Assembly (NCBI RefSeq): GCF_034190915.1
Contig: NW_026947488.1
Coordinates: 1,684,501-1,748,500, forward strand
Direction: 5' to 3'
Origin: Cavia porcellus
Taxonomy: Eukaryota; Chordata; Mammalia; Rodentia; Caviidae
DNA: 64,000 nucleotides
Part shown: piece after piece, positions 12,760 through 23,947 of the stretch
Numbering within the stretch: the stretch's first letter is position 1
Layout of the letters: each line of letters opens with the position of its first letter
The notes under the pieces: generated by a model
The model's input: the letters and a program-made list of their open reading frames with translations, nothing else
The model's database searches: none
Told to the model about the DNA's origin: nothing
Position numbers and translations under genes: made by a program

Positions 12760-12955
12760 GAGGACGGGGAGGGCTATTCACGCCCCGCGGCGGGGTGCGG
12801 GGTGCGAAGCCAGGCAGGAGCGTGACGTCAGACGCTGCCGCGAGCCGCCCTCCCACGGATCCCATGGATCCCGGCGCGCCCTTGGCACGAGCTCCCCGGC
12901 GGGGCTGCTGCCGGCGTCGTCGGTGTGCGTTGGCCACGGGGATGGTGCATGCTTG
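12760..12955. promoter_or_regulatory. CpG-dense block with consensus CRE inside the DIDO1 3'UTR
   Basis: About 200 bp with a very high CpG count between AT-rich flanks. It contains the full palindromic cAMP-response element TGACGTCA at 12823-12830 and GC-box-like CGCCCCGCGGCGGGG. This resembles a small CpG-island promoter or enhancer. No transcript start can be shown from sequence, so the function is inferred. Confidence 0.4.
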
Positions 12956-13540
12956 TACAAAGTTTGAGCAGGACAAGAGTGATACATCGTTAATTCAAAA
13001 ATGACGAACTAGATTCTCCGAAATGCAGTGCTGTATGGCTGTGACACGGTTTCAGGTACTTCTGACATGGAGCAGAGAAAGCCTGGTTAACTTATTTGAC
13101 TGTACAAATACACTTTGATAATCCTTTTTATATTTTCATAAACTTAATTTCCCAGATATAAAATTAGAGAGGTTCATTTGTTCTTCGGAGTCTTTTCCAT
13201 TGTATTGTACTTCACTACAGATTTTTCACTTTATAGCACAGATTTTTAAGTTAAGGAAACCTCAAGAATTTAGAAATTTGGGATGTTTGGTATTAGAAAC
13301 CAAGCATCAGGAGGCTAAATTACATTCATAGGGGTCAAGTTCCAACATGTAACATGATGGGAAAGGTTTTTTTTTAACATTATAAAGTAAATTTTTCTAG
13401 TTAAATACACATGTATAAATCAAGTGTGTTTCTTTAGGATTACTTGATAGGAATTTCTGTACATTGTTATTTTGTATTTCAGAGTGTTATATCACTGTAC
13501 ATTGAACACAGGGCTTCATAGGTTTTGTTACTTGAAGCAG

Positions 13541-13546
13541 AATAAA
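13541..13546 (+). terminator. DIDO1: Probable DIDO1 polyadenylation signal
   Basis: AATAAA hexamer about 1.5 kb after the stop codon, followed within 30 bp by a T/GT-rich stretch (TTCTTGTGTCAGGTCTTC). The sequence changes from AT-rich to GC-rich immediately afterwards, as expected at a transcript end. Confidence 0.65.
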
Positions 13547-13565
13547 TATCTACCGAGAGTTCTTG

Positions 13566-16500
13566 TGTCAGGTCTTCACTTGGCCTCACACCGGAGTTCG
13601 GGTGCAGGCCGGGGCTCCTGGGTCCCCCTCTTCATGCGGGCCTGCACTCAGCGCTGCGTGACCTGGAGTCTGCGGGGACCCCCGCGGGCTCGCCTTGCAA
13701 GTCCAGGAATTGTCCCGGGGCGCCGAGGCGCTGAAGGCGTGGCGGGCTGCACCGCGGCTGTGCAGGTGGCCTTTGGGCCTTGGTTGTTCACCCAAAGCGG
13801 AGCTCTCGGCCGCCCTTGAGCGCCGTCTGCCGGCAGCACGGGGAGCCCTCAGCTGCTCAGCCGCACTTGTGTCCAGGCCCTGCCCAGGGCAGAAACTGCT
13901 GGGCTGGGCTGGGCTGCCCCCACCCCCAGGCTTAGGCTCTGGCTGCCCCTTTCCCAACCCAGCTAACAGCAAATCAGACCTCAGAGCAAGGACAACAGGG
14001 AGGCGTCCTGGGGCACAGGTGTCAGCACCCACAGAGCTCTGCTGCAGACATTGAAGCCACCTCCCTAAACCTCCGCAGGCCCTGTGCCAAGTACCAGGTG
14101 ACTGGAAGCGCCCCCTCCTGCCTTTCCTGGGGAGACTGCCCTGCAGACTGCTCCCACCTCAGAAGGCTGGTGAAACCCTAATCCTGCGCCAGCTGCGAAG
14201 CTTTTGGATGCAGATCACCTCTGAGTAGCTTCCTCAACATCTCTAGAGAAACACTGTAGGCTCCCCATTAGCTTTAACTGAACCCCTCCTGCATACTCCC
14301 CGCCCCCGTGCCTGACCTCTCCTTTACCCCAAGACCCTGGGCAAAGCCTACTCCGTGCGCTCTTGTGGTAGCCACGCCAACCCAGCTGCCCTCGCAGACA
14401 AGCTCTACTGGCTCCAGCCTTGCGGCTCCTCCAGCGACCTTCACCCAGCACGGGGTGTACGAGCCCCACTTGGAGATGTGATGTCCGGCTGCAGCCTGCT
14501 CCTGAGATGCAGCCAGACCCCCGCAGCTGCAGGCGAGTCCAGCCAGACACAGCCCGGAGGGGTTTATCACCCCAGCCCAAACCCCAGCTTCTAGTTTTAT
14601 TTTCACTTTTACAAATGCTTGGCCTTGTGAAGTACAATCTTTATTTCAAGTGCCCCTGAGGCGTATGTTCTCAAGTCTTGTTTGGTTTCTTTGTGTTTTG
14701 TTTTGTTTTGTTCACTACTGGGGTTGCACCACCAGGGCCTTGCTCTCGCTCGGCCATCTCTCTGGGGCTGTTGCTTTGAGAACAGCGTCTTGCCAGGTTG
14801 GAGTTCATGATCCTTTCCCAAGCCTCCAGGAGAGGTTACGATGTACCCTGCCATGGCTGGGTAGTTTCCAAACCCTTGAAGTGGGGATAGGGAGGGGAAC
14901 TCTGACCATGACCACATGTAGGTCCTGATGAGACTGTGATGGGCTCCTGTGGCTGTCAGAGTGGACCCTGAGGCCTGGGTGGTCCTGTCCCTTTAAAGGG
15001 AGGTGGAATGTTTGTCCATTGCCTGAGGTCACTAGGGAGCCCCCCGTAGGGCAGGCCAGTTGAGCCAGGCAGAGGGAGAGGTAAGAGGTGGGCTGTGCTC
15101 AGGGGAGAGGCTGTGGGGCCTAAGTGGTGGAGAGATAAATCCCCTGAATGTGGCTCCAGCAGGATCCTCAGGGAGTGTTTAGACCCAGGCTGTCTGTCCT
15201 AAGGCATCTGGGAGGAGCAGTGTCCTTCCTTCCACAGAGAAGCCCTGCCCCGCCCCTCCCACCCCCACCCCAGGGGTTTAGTCACCATGAACACTGGCTT
15301 TTCTAACCCTATCAGGTGTCCACTAAGTGGTGCTGTAGCCACAGTGTGGAGAGGTTTACAATAACTGCCCTTCATTTTGTCCACATGCTTTCTACTTTGG
15401 ACCCTTGTGTCCTGCCCGAGTTGGGTTTTCCTGAGCTGGGTCCCCTCACAACCAGGCTCTACCTGGGCAGAGGCTGCTGCCCAATTCCTGATCTTTGAAG
15501 TTTGGGGGGGCCACTTCCTAGACCCTGGGCTGACCTAGCAATGCCTCTGGCCCTGGGCTGACCTGGTTCCCTCTTGAACGTACCTGGCATGTCTGCCAAT
15601 GGCCAGTGGCCTTCAAAGACAGAAGTGGACAATTTCCAGGTGGACTGAATGTGCGTGTCAGTCACTAGCATAGTGAAGCACTTGGGAAGTTTACGTCTCC
15701 CTTTAACCTTCCTTTGTTGGTGCTACCTGAGGCCTGTGACACGGCTTTCTTTCCTGTAGGCATGGATTACAGAGGTGGGGTTATTCCTGCAGGAAGCCAC
15801 TCACTGAGGCGGTGTCAGTGAGCTTCGTGGGGTCCTGTCTGTGTGCACCCAGTGCCATCTGCCCAAGGCCTGGTGGGGCCCCTATAACAGTGTCTCCAGA
15901 AGAAACTCAGTGTTCTGTGCAGAACAGCACTCGACCCACTTCGGGGTACTTCTAGATTTGGTCCCTCTGGGCTGGGGTGTGACTCAGGCAGAGTGTGTGG
16001 TTAGTGAGTTCCATGCCCCAAGTGTGGGCTCCCGCACCAACTTAGAAAAATAACAGTTTGGAACAAACTGTTGGCTTCCATGAGCAGGAAGCGTTCCCCT
16101 GAAAGGCTTTCTGGTGACAGAGACTTGGCAGTGGTGACCATTGTCCTTCTGGGGCTCTGTGCTCTGTGTCTGTAAGGAGCCATTCTCAGTGCCTCACAGC
16201 AGCGGAACTGAACCAGCCCTCCCGGGACAGAGCAGCTCAGGGCCCCTGAGGCTCCGTGCGCACTGCCGGGCACCTCACACATGGGTCCTGGGCCCATGAG
16301 GGGGCTCTCTCCCCTGCCTTAACTGGGCAGTGTCCCTCCAGCGGTGGGCCCCCTTCCTCGATCCTTTGGTGCATTCCTGGCTTCTGCAGCCTCTGGCTGA
16401 CCTTGAGAGTGGTTCAGGCTTGCGTGAAGAGGTCACCCGCAGGCGCCGTGTATCACTAGTAATAGAGTGCCACAGGGAGAAAGAAATGAGTGGTCTGAAT

Positions 16501-17389
16501 TTTCAGTTTTATGTATTTTGCCTTTTTAGGGTATCATTGCCTGCCAGTCCACCCCCTAGGATGGAGCGAGAAATAAAATCAGAAACATAATCAGCATTGA
16601 TGTGTGATTGATAGCTGGATAGGGTCGAAAGGACCCATCCAGGTATGTACCATTTTCTTCTACTTCTGTCATTTTAAGCAGGAGTAAAAGTCTGGCGCAC
16701 ACGCTTTAGTGTTGCAGAAAGAAAGTGAAACAGAGGCCCGGAATTGAGGCTGAAGCAGCGTCTGCGTCCAAGCACAGAGGGGACTAAAGGCCATTTCCTG
16801 CCTCACAGCCCATGCTCCACAGTGGGCTGTCTGATCCCTCGATGGCCTGAGGCTATGTCCACTCTCAGCCCCCTGTAGTCTGGTGCACAGGGCCCTGAGC
16901 ACAGCTTCCAGAGCTAGAAGGGACCTGGCCCGTTCTTGCAGTGGGCACAGAAGTGGCCCAGTGCTGGACGCTCTGTGCTTGTGGGCAAGGCCAGTCTTGC
17001 TCCCTGTCATGGGAGGGGCGGGGCCTCCAGGTGGCCCTGGGTGTTAGCTGGCCACACTGTGGAAATTGCATCCTCATCCCCTCTTCCCAAGGGCAGACCA
17101 GGTCCTAGGCAGGTGAGCGGGGCACTGTGTGGCATGGGGAGTCTGGATTGTTCTCCACTGAGCACTTGCTATATTCCTGAAGTTTGAGAGTCGCCCAGGG
17201 TTGCCTCACAGCCACTGCTTAGGTAAGGAGGTCAGCAGCCTACAGCTCATGTACAGCTGCACCTTTCCCAGTAGGGATCCGTTTGATTTCCTGCTGTTCC
17301 TATTTCCCCCAAGCAGGCACCAGGCACCAGGGTGCACCCGAGGAGGAACTCGGGGTTTGTGCTCAAGGTGTGATTGCCTCCCTCTCCAG
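13566..17389. other. Intergenic DNA between DIDO1 and its broken paralogue
   Basis: GC-rich at first, with a CpG cluster at about 13,600-13,860, then ordinary unique-looking sequence. A T/G-rich run with SINE-like remnants occupies about 14,690-14,840. Open frames here are short, overlap on both strands and resemble nothing I know. No gene called. Confidence 0.6.
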
Positions 17390-18217
17390 GCATGGATGAT
17401 GTCGGGACCAGAGCAGTGAGGACACATCTGAGGCCAGCAAGCCCCTGAGGAAAGAATTCAGGAAGACCTGGGGGAGCCGGAGAATCCTGGCCCCACAGCA
17501 GAAGGGCGCTGGGGACACGGAGGGGAACCCTGCCAGGCAGAGGCTGTGCAGCCCCTCCCTGCGCCACAGCAGGAGGCCAGGGCGCAGGGAGCTGGCCAGG
17601 GAGTTCCTGAGCACAGTGTGGCCACCAGGAAAGGATGTGGTTGTGTCCCTTGAAGAGTCCACAGAGCCAGTGTCCTGTCTGGTGACCCCTGTGCAAAGCG
17701 CCTTGGGAGGGTGCGTTGAGAGCAGCCTCCAAATGAAGAGGGGACCAGTGCCCAGCTCCTGCTGTGCGAAGGAACGCCCCGCCCCTTTTAAGAAGGCCAG
17801 AGGATGGGCTGAGCCATGCAGCACCTCTGACAGTGATGGCGATGGCTTCCCTTTGGGAGCACGTCAGGATCACCTTCCAGGAAAGCCAGAGCCAGAAGCA
17901 GCAGTGGGGTGGCTGCAGGGTGTCCCCAGTCACCTAAGAAAACCGCTGAGGGAGGGGCACCCCAGCTACACTGCAGAGGCCGAGGCAGGCAGTGCCGGCC
18001 ACAGTGCGCTGCCCCGCAAGCTGGACACTGACACCGAGGCTGCCCAGAGGGCTGTGAGCCAGGCAGCAACAGATGACAGAGCGCATGCATTGGAGGCAGC
18101 AATGATGTGGGGACCTGAAGACAAAGACCCCAGGCACCTGGGCAGACCTCAGCCTGAGGGCGAGGGCTGTGACCCCAACGCCATGTCCTGCGTCTGCTGC
18201 CAGCCTCTCAGCAACAG
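17390..18217 (+). pseudogene. DIDO1-like paralogue, N-terminal exon with first half of PHD finger
   Basis: Starts after a CCTCCCTCTCCAG acceptor with an ATG at 17392 and ends at a GTGGGT donor (18218). Beyond a lost base near 17,404 the frame matches the DIDO1 N-terminus: PLRKEFRKTWGSRR (human KEFRKTWGFRR), VVVSLEESTEPVSC (PVSLEDSGEPTSC), TSDSDGDGF, AVSQAATDDR and HLGRPQPEGEGCDPNAM (DLGRPKPECEGYDPNAL), then CVCCQPLSNR (CICRQPHNNR), where the PHD finger breaks at the same codon. The start codon reads MDDVG and then shifts: one base is missing against the expected MDDKGD, so the ATG runs into a TGA at 17446 and is out of frame with the rest. Downstream the frame is open for more than 350 codons, so decay looks partial. 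Retained splice sites show duplication at the DNA level rather than retrocopying. Confidence 0.85.
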
Positions 18218-18885
18218 GTGGGTCAGAGTGACAGGCGGGGAGGTTCCTGCTGGCTTTCAGAAAAAGTCAGGGTCCTACCAGGCAGAGTACTCTCCGTCTC
18301 CATCGGGTGGGATTGGTACACAGTTAGACTGGAAAAAGCTGCACAGTCCCTGGGGGAGAGACAGAAGCTGGAGTGCAGATGACTGCCTGCCACCAGCCCT
18401 CCACGCTGCTGCCACCAGCAACACTTTTTGCTTAGTTCCAGTGTTGAGCAGCAGACGGCGGGCAGAGCTCATTGCTCCATCCCAGAGCCACCTGCACCCA
18501 GGGCTGTTGCATCGGTGGTGTGGGCGCATCTGCCGTTCCAGATACCCAGGGCAGGGGCCGGGCAGCCCAGACCCTGCAGAGCGCAGACCCAATGGTGCCC
18601 GTGTGGTCTGTGCTGGCACAGGTGCCCGGGAGGCTCGGGTACCCTGTGGACCTGTTGGTGGCGCAGTGTTGCTGCTGTGTGCAGGCACACGCACAAGCCA
18701 CAAATTCACTGTGAAAAATTTCCGGTGGAGAAAATGACGGAGCAGGCTGGTTGCATGTGACTGAAAGGGAGGGGAAGGACGCACACGTCACTGACCTGCG
18801 CTTGGGCCGGTTTGGCCTCCCAGCCTGTTGGGCAGTGACTGTCGCCATTCCCTCCCCGTCCTGAGACACCGCTTTGTCCTCTCAG
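18218..18885 (+). other. Intron of the DIDO1-like pseudogene (within the PHD finger)
   Basis: A 668 bp intron with a GTGGGT donor and a TTTGTCCTCTCAG acceptor. It splits the arginine codon between the first and second zinc-ligand pairs of the PHD finger. The open frame of the upstream exon reads through to 18737 by chance. No repeats were recognised. Confidence 0.65.
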
Positions 18886-19160
18886 GGTGGTGATCTTCTG
18901 TGACCGCTGTGAGGAGTGGTTCCTGGGTGTTTCTGAGGCTCGAGGGCAGCCCTTGGAGAAGAACAGGGATCCAGCACAAGGGGACTGCAGAAGCCACCGA
19001 TGACCAGGAGCCTGGGCGCAGACCCAGAGGTGCTGACGACATAGAACGCAGGAGCAGCGGGCCAGGCACGCAGAGTGCCTGTGCCAAGCAGGGGAGCCAG
19101 GGCGGAAGTGAGGAGACTTCAAGCTGCAGCGGTGAGAAGCCCACAAGGACGGCCCTGCCT
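18886..19160 (+). pseudogene. DIDO1-like paralogue, second PHD exon
   Basis: Begins after CTCTCAG and reads (R)VVIFCDRCEEWFLGVSEARG, then QPLEKNRD, against human MICCDRCEEWFHGDCVGISEARGRLLERNGED. Four codons (DCVG) are missing and the preceding His is Leu, so two zinc ligands of the C4HC3 PHD finger are gone. The frame then shifts: the homologous continuation (ATDDQEPGRRPRGADDIERR, compare human TADQQEAKWRPGDADGTD...IEQK) is in another frame, and the ICPNC pair is not recognisable. The exon-like homology ends at a GTGAGT donor at 19161. A working PHD finger is not possible from this exon. Confidence 0.83.
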
Positions 19161-20719
19161 GTGAGTACCTGGCAGCCCTGGGAGTGCGCAGGGGTGGCCC
19201 TGCCCATGGCCGACTGGCGGTGAACAGAAAGCCAGAGCCCAGAGGGGTCCTCCCTCTGCCAGAGGCAGCTTTGCTGGCCGTACAAGGCCTGTGGCCTAGG
19301 GTGGCCCACAAGGAAGTGTCCTTCACTCAGATTCCTGCTCAGTGCCACGGGCCCAAAAGAGCCCTTAGGACAAACACTTCCTGACCTCCTATGAATGTTG
19401 CTGCGTTTTCCTGCAGGACTCAGACTTGACTGCGGGGCTCAGCACTGAGCACTGAGCACTGAGCCCACCCCAGGCCGGTCTGTGCCCAGGCTCTTCTCGA
19501 GCTCATGCCCTTCCTGTTTCAGCCTCCCAGAGTTCTGGGGTGACACGTGTGGTCTCCCATGGCTTACTCTGCCAGTTACTATGCCAACACCTGCCCCTCT
19601 GCCTGGGTTTGAGGTCCTGTGTGTTTTGCATGTGTTCCTTGGCTCAGTGCCTCTTTTCCCTGCCAGGGGTCACTGCCTTCATGCCCTTTCCCTCCTGGCC
19701 ATGGCTGTCACATCTGCCACCCTCAGCAATGCTGGTGAGAGCTACCCGCCACTGCGGTATCTCTGGTCCAGTTGTGTGACAGCCGACTCAGCGCAGTTCG
19801 CCTCGGCCGTCCCAGGCTCCTGGCTGCCCGCCTGTTCTTTTGCAGGCACAGAGACAGTGAGGTAGGGGGCGCCATGTCTCTGAGCCTCTCTGCCCTGCCA
19901 CGCTCGCCGTGTGTGTGCCGCACACTGAGGCTGCAAGGTCCTGGCCACTGCAAACCAGAAGGGAGGACATGTTAAGAGCAACTGCCTGAAAACGTGGTGT
20001 CCACTGGTAATGCTCGTTTACTAAGGGAGGATCCCCAGTTTCCTGTCTTCAGCATTGTAGTTTGACCTGCCCCACGTTAGCCGATGTTTCACGGAGACTT
20101 GGCTTTGGTGCAGAACCCTGTGTCCCGCTGATGTGATGTTCCCTGGGGAAGCGTGAGGGGCGCCTGGTGGCTGTGTGGCCTGGACCTTCAGACAAGTTTT
20201 AGGGTTGGTCAGCAGGCATGGGCAGGCGTGCTGCTCCTTGTGGGCCAGTGCTCTGTGAGGAGTCACAGCTGGAGGCCACACACCGAGGCCCCATGCCCCA
20301 GCTCAGAGCCTGGACCGCAAAGCTGGCCCAAGACTTCATGGGGCGCCACTGGGGCTGGGGACTCGGCTGGGAGGTGTCCCTCCTGGAGCCCTCGCCTGTG
20401 CACAGCATGCGTCCCTGCCGCCTTGGTGACGGTGGTACTGAGGAGTCATCACTGGTTTTCTGGAGTCCCTGTGGGCACCTGCGTTTTAATTGTCATCCCT
20501 GCGCTCCTGTCTTAACCACATCAGCCCCACCTTCTGCCAGGGCCTCTTACGTCCCTCCAGGCCCAGGGCCTCCTGTCAGACTTTCACCTGGTTAAGCCTC
20601 AACTTTGTGACTCCAAATTGTCTCACCGGAGCCACCATTTGGTCTTGGGGACCCAGCTGTGGGCTGCAGCATTCGCACAAGGGGCTCAGAAAGAACACTC
20701 TAACGGTGCAGCGCAGGAA

Positions 20720-21115
20720 GTTTGTTTAAAAACTACACCCACGTTGGAGCTGTTGGAGCTGAATACACCTGCAGGGCTGTGGCGTGGCCTGGGCGTGGCC
20801 ACACTGAGGCTGAGGAGACACCTTGGGGGGCAAGATGGGCCACAGCCGAGACCACCTGGAGGCTCTCTCCTGGGATGGTTCTTCCTGAGTGGTATAATCT
20901 GTTGCTTGGAGGGCCCATGGGCCCCGCCCAGGTTCCTGCTCAGGTTTCCTGCATTTTCCACTCTAGCCCCTTCCTCGTTTGAATATTAGGGAAATATGGG
21001 CTGCCCAGAGACATTCCCTGTCTTGGCCCACAGTCTTGAGCTCTGCGTGGTCTGGACCTTCAGAGGTCTACAGAGGGTTTTGGTCCTCCTGGAGCCTTAA
21101 AATCACACATCTGTC
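20720..21115. repeat. Dispersed LTR-like repeat, copy 1
   Basis: Aligns by eye with 33,770-34,175. Shared landmarks in order: a GGTATAATCTGTTGCTTGG / GGCATAATTAACTGCTTGG block, GGTTCCTGCTCA / GGTCCTGCTCA, GGCTGCCCAGAGA / GGAGGCCCAGAGA, CTACAGAGGGTTTTGGTCC / GGGAGAGGACTTCGGTCC, and GAGCCTTAAAATCACAC / GAGCCCTAAAATCACAC. The family is not identified and the ends are approximate. Confidence 0.5.
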
Positions 21116-21948
21116 TCATTCACCTGGGCCTCCCTCCGCGTGCTGGGATACAGGTGTGTGCTGCCCCGCCTGGCTCCCTCTCCTCATATTTTGCCTTTTG
21201 TTTTTGAAGTTGATCCAGAGTTGGTTCTGTGATCTCATGACGCAGCATAGGCCATTACCTAGGTAACAGCCCGTCAAGGGAACTGTTCTGGATCACCATC
21301 AGCCCGAGGCAGATATGTGTCCTGGGTCTCATCCCTGCTCGTGGTCCTTCCTCACAGTGTTTCCCAAAGAGTTGTATGAGCCTCACTGCTAGCACTCCGG
21401 TGGGGTGCGGGCCTGAGTGTCCCGCTGCGCGCAGGGCCAGGCTCTGGAGAGTGTCTGTATCATGTGCAGCAAACCCAGGTCTCCAAGGCCAGATCCAGAT
21501 GCAGATTCACCACTGCGTGACATCAGCGTGTCACAGCCCTGCACAGAGCCCCAGCTTCCTGCAGGTAAAGTCACTGCTGCTCTGGCGTGCTCGGGGCAGT
21601 TAGTCCTCTTCAGAGGCCTTTGGTACAACTCTTAGGAATCCACCAAGCTTGGGACTTGTGGGTTTCACACACTGCACACCGCAGGAGTGGGCAGTTCAGT
21701 CTGGACAGTGTTTTGCTGCTGCCCACAGATGCCACAGTGAACGTCCTTGCTGAAGGGCGAGCCACAGTCTGGCGCTAGGGGTCCAGGGCCCCAGTTCCTC
21801 TGCAGTGCTCAGGCTGGGACCCCAGCCCAGGTTTGCTGTGGTGAAATGAAAAGCCCTCAGGCTAGTGTGCAAATCCCCAGATTAGATCACACAGCTTGGA
21901 TCTGTCCTTGTTTCTCGGTCTCCTGGTCTGACGTTAAAGCCTAGACTT

Positions 21949-22095
21949 TTCTTTTTGAGACAGGATCTTGCTGTGTAGTTCGGTTTGGCCTTGAACTTAC
22001 CATGTAGTCCAGGCCGGTTTCCAGCTCACAGTGATCCTCCTGCCTCAGCCTCAAGTGCTGGAACTTACAGGTGTGTGCCCCCACACCTGTACATG
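21949..22095 (-). repeat. B1 SINE, antisense
   Basis: Near full-length reverse-complement B1: TTTTTGAGACAGGATCTTGC, TGTAGTTCGGTTTGGCCTTG, GATCCTCCTGCCTCAGCCTC, then AAGTGCTGGAACTTACAGG and GTGTGTGCCCCCACACCTG. A short internal tandem duplication (TGTAGTtcgg / TGTAGTccagg) is typical of B1 sub-types. Confidence 0.85.
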
Positions 22096-23947
22096 CTGAT
22101 ATCTGAGTTGGAACCCTCAGGACACATCTTCCCTGCTGGGAACGGGTTTGCAGGTCAGGTTCGCAGATGCTCTCACCTCTGTAGCACTCTCTGTCCCTTC
22201 ATCATGCACCAGCAGGTTGGGCGCCCTGATTCCAGAGTGCAGATAGTGTTGTACTGCCCTCTTGCTCAGCCTGCAGCACAGCACTTAGGGGAGGCACTGA
22301 GGCAGGTGGGTGCCGGGGTCAACTGAGACCCCAAAAGGCCCAAGATGGGAAACAGGATCACAGGTAAATTCAGGGAATCAGCTGCTGCATCCTCATACAC
22401 TGTAGGTGGGCTGAGAGGTGAATTTTATGTCATCGGATGCCCTTTCTCAAAGATCCACCAGGACTGGCAGCTCTGCCACAGCTCTTCTACAGAGGGACAG
22501 TACTCAGAGAAATGTGTGGGCACAGGGCAGCTGCTGCACACCACTGCGCCAAAGCGTGTCCTGCAGCGTCCGTACCACAGTGCAGGAAAGCAACAGAGGG
22601 TTTGATGCGGCCAAGCCAGCGGGGTGTTTGGCTTCCACCCAGCTCACCCCTATCTGTGCATCCAGGGTAGAAAGACCACCCCTGAGCTCCAGGGGGTGCT
22701 GAGGAGACCCGGTGTACTGACAGAGGGAACACAGTGGGCGTGGGGAGGGCGGGGTCCGCAGTTATAGCTGCTGTGTCCTGTGTCACTCGAAGGGAACTGA
22801 GGGATAGGAGGAGCTCAGGGGACCATCTGGGATGCCTGTTTCTGTGCACAGAGGCGGCAGGTCCAGCTCTGCTCTTCCTACCTTTTCTGCTCAGCAGCTG
22901 TGCTGTGAGAACACACAGCACCAATTCAAAACTGATGGACACCCAGACTACAGCACGCAAAAGGGACACACTTGGAGCTTCATCCAAAGGGCAGAGATGC
23001 CCCCTTGCCCCATTTCCTCACCTTGGGATGGCAGGGCACATCCCATCAGCCTCAAGGAAAGGCAGGACAGAAACTCGAGGCCTTGTCCCTGCCCTCCCAG
23101 CTGCCCACAGGCTTACATCTGCTGGCCAGGGTGGGTGGCAAGGTGCAAGGGAAGCTGAGGCCTGCGGTCCTTTCCTCCTCTGACTCCTCCCCTGCTTCTG
23201 GACCTCTCTGTCCACCTCTCTGAGGGCAATAAGGTGCTGCTAAGTTGGAGAGGGAATCTCAGGCCTTGCGCCAGGGTCTTCTCCTCCTCTCCCTCCCACA
23301 GAGGGCACATAGGGTTCAGGACTGGAAGCCAGCAGACATCATGGCCCCTTCCTCCCCTTCTGCCCTGCTTCATGTCTCCCCTCAGCACTCCTGCATGTCC
23401 TCCTCTCTGCACTCCTGCATGTCCTCCTCTCGGCCCGCCAGCATATCCTCCCCTCTGCCCTATGCATGTCCTCCTCGGACCTGCATGTCCTCTTCTCTGC
23501 CCTCCTGCATGGCCTCCTCGCTGCCCTCCTGCATGTCCTCCCCTCTGCCCTCCTGCGTGACCTTTTCTGTGCCCTCTTGGACGTCATGTTCCCTGCCCTG
23601 CATATCCTCCCCTTGCCCTCCTGCATATCGTGCACTCTGTCCCCCTACATATCGTCCGTTGTGCCTTCCTTGAATGTCCTCCTCTCTGCCCTCCTGCATG
23701 TCCTCCCCTCTGCCCTCCTGCATGTCCTCCTCTCTGCCCTCCTGCATATCCTCCCCTCTGCCCTTCTGCATGTCCTCCCCTCGGCCCTCCTGCATATCCT
23801 CCCCTCTGTCCTCCTGCATGTCCTCCCTTCTGCCCTCCTGCATGTCCTCCCCTCTGCCCTCCTGCATGTCCTCCCCTCTGCCCTCCTGCATATCCTCCCC
23901 TCTGTCCTCCTGCATGTCCTCCCTCTGCCCTCCTGCATGTCCTCCCC

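Larger units (their letters stand above)
12044..13565 (+). other. DIDO1: DIDO1 3' untranslated region
   Basis: Follows the TGA at 12041. Most of it is AT-rich and non-coding, typical of a mammalian 3'UTR, and it ends shortly after the AATAAA at 13541. A CpG-dense block at 12,760-12,955 interrupts it. The 3' limit is inferred from the polyadenylation signal only. Confidence 0.7.
19161..23344 (+). other. Interior of the DIDO1-like pseudogene before the minisatellite
   Basis: Expected to hold the TFIIS-related exons of the paralogue, but I could not firmly identify one. A possible remnant exon is at 21,436-21,564: an AG before it, a GTAAAG donor after it, and an open frame containing CIMCSKP followed by DPDADSP. 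It also holds a dispersed repeat (about 20,720-21,115) shared with 33,770-34,175 and a B1 SINE (21,949-22,095). The rest shows no recognisable genes. Confidence 0.5.
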
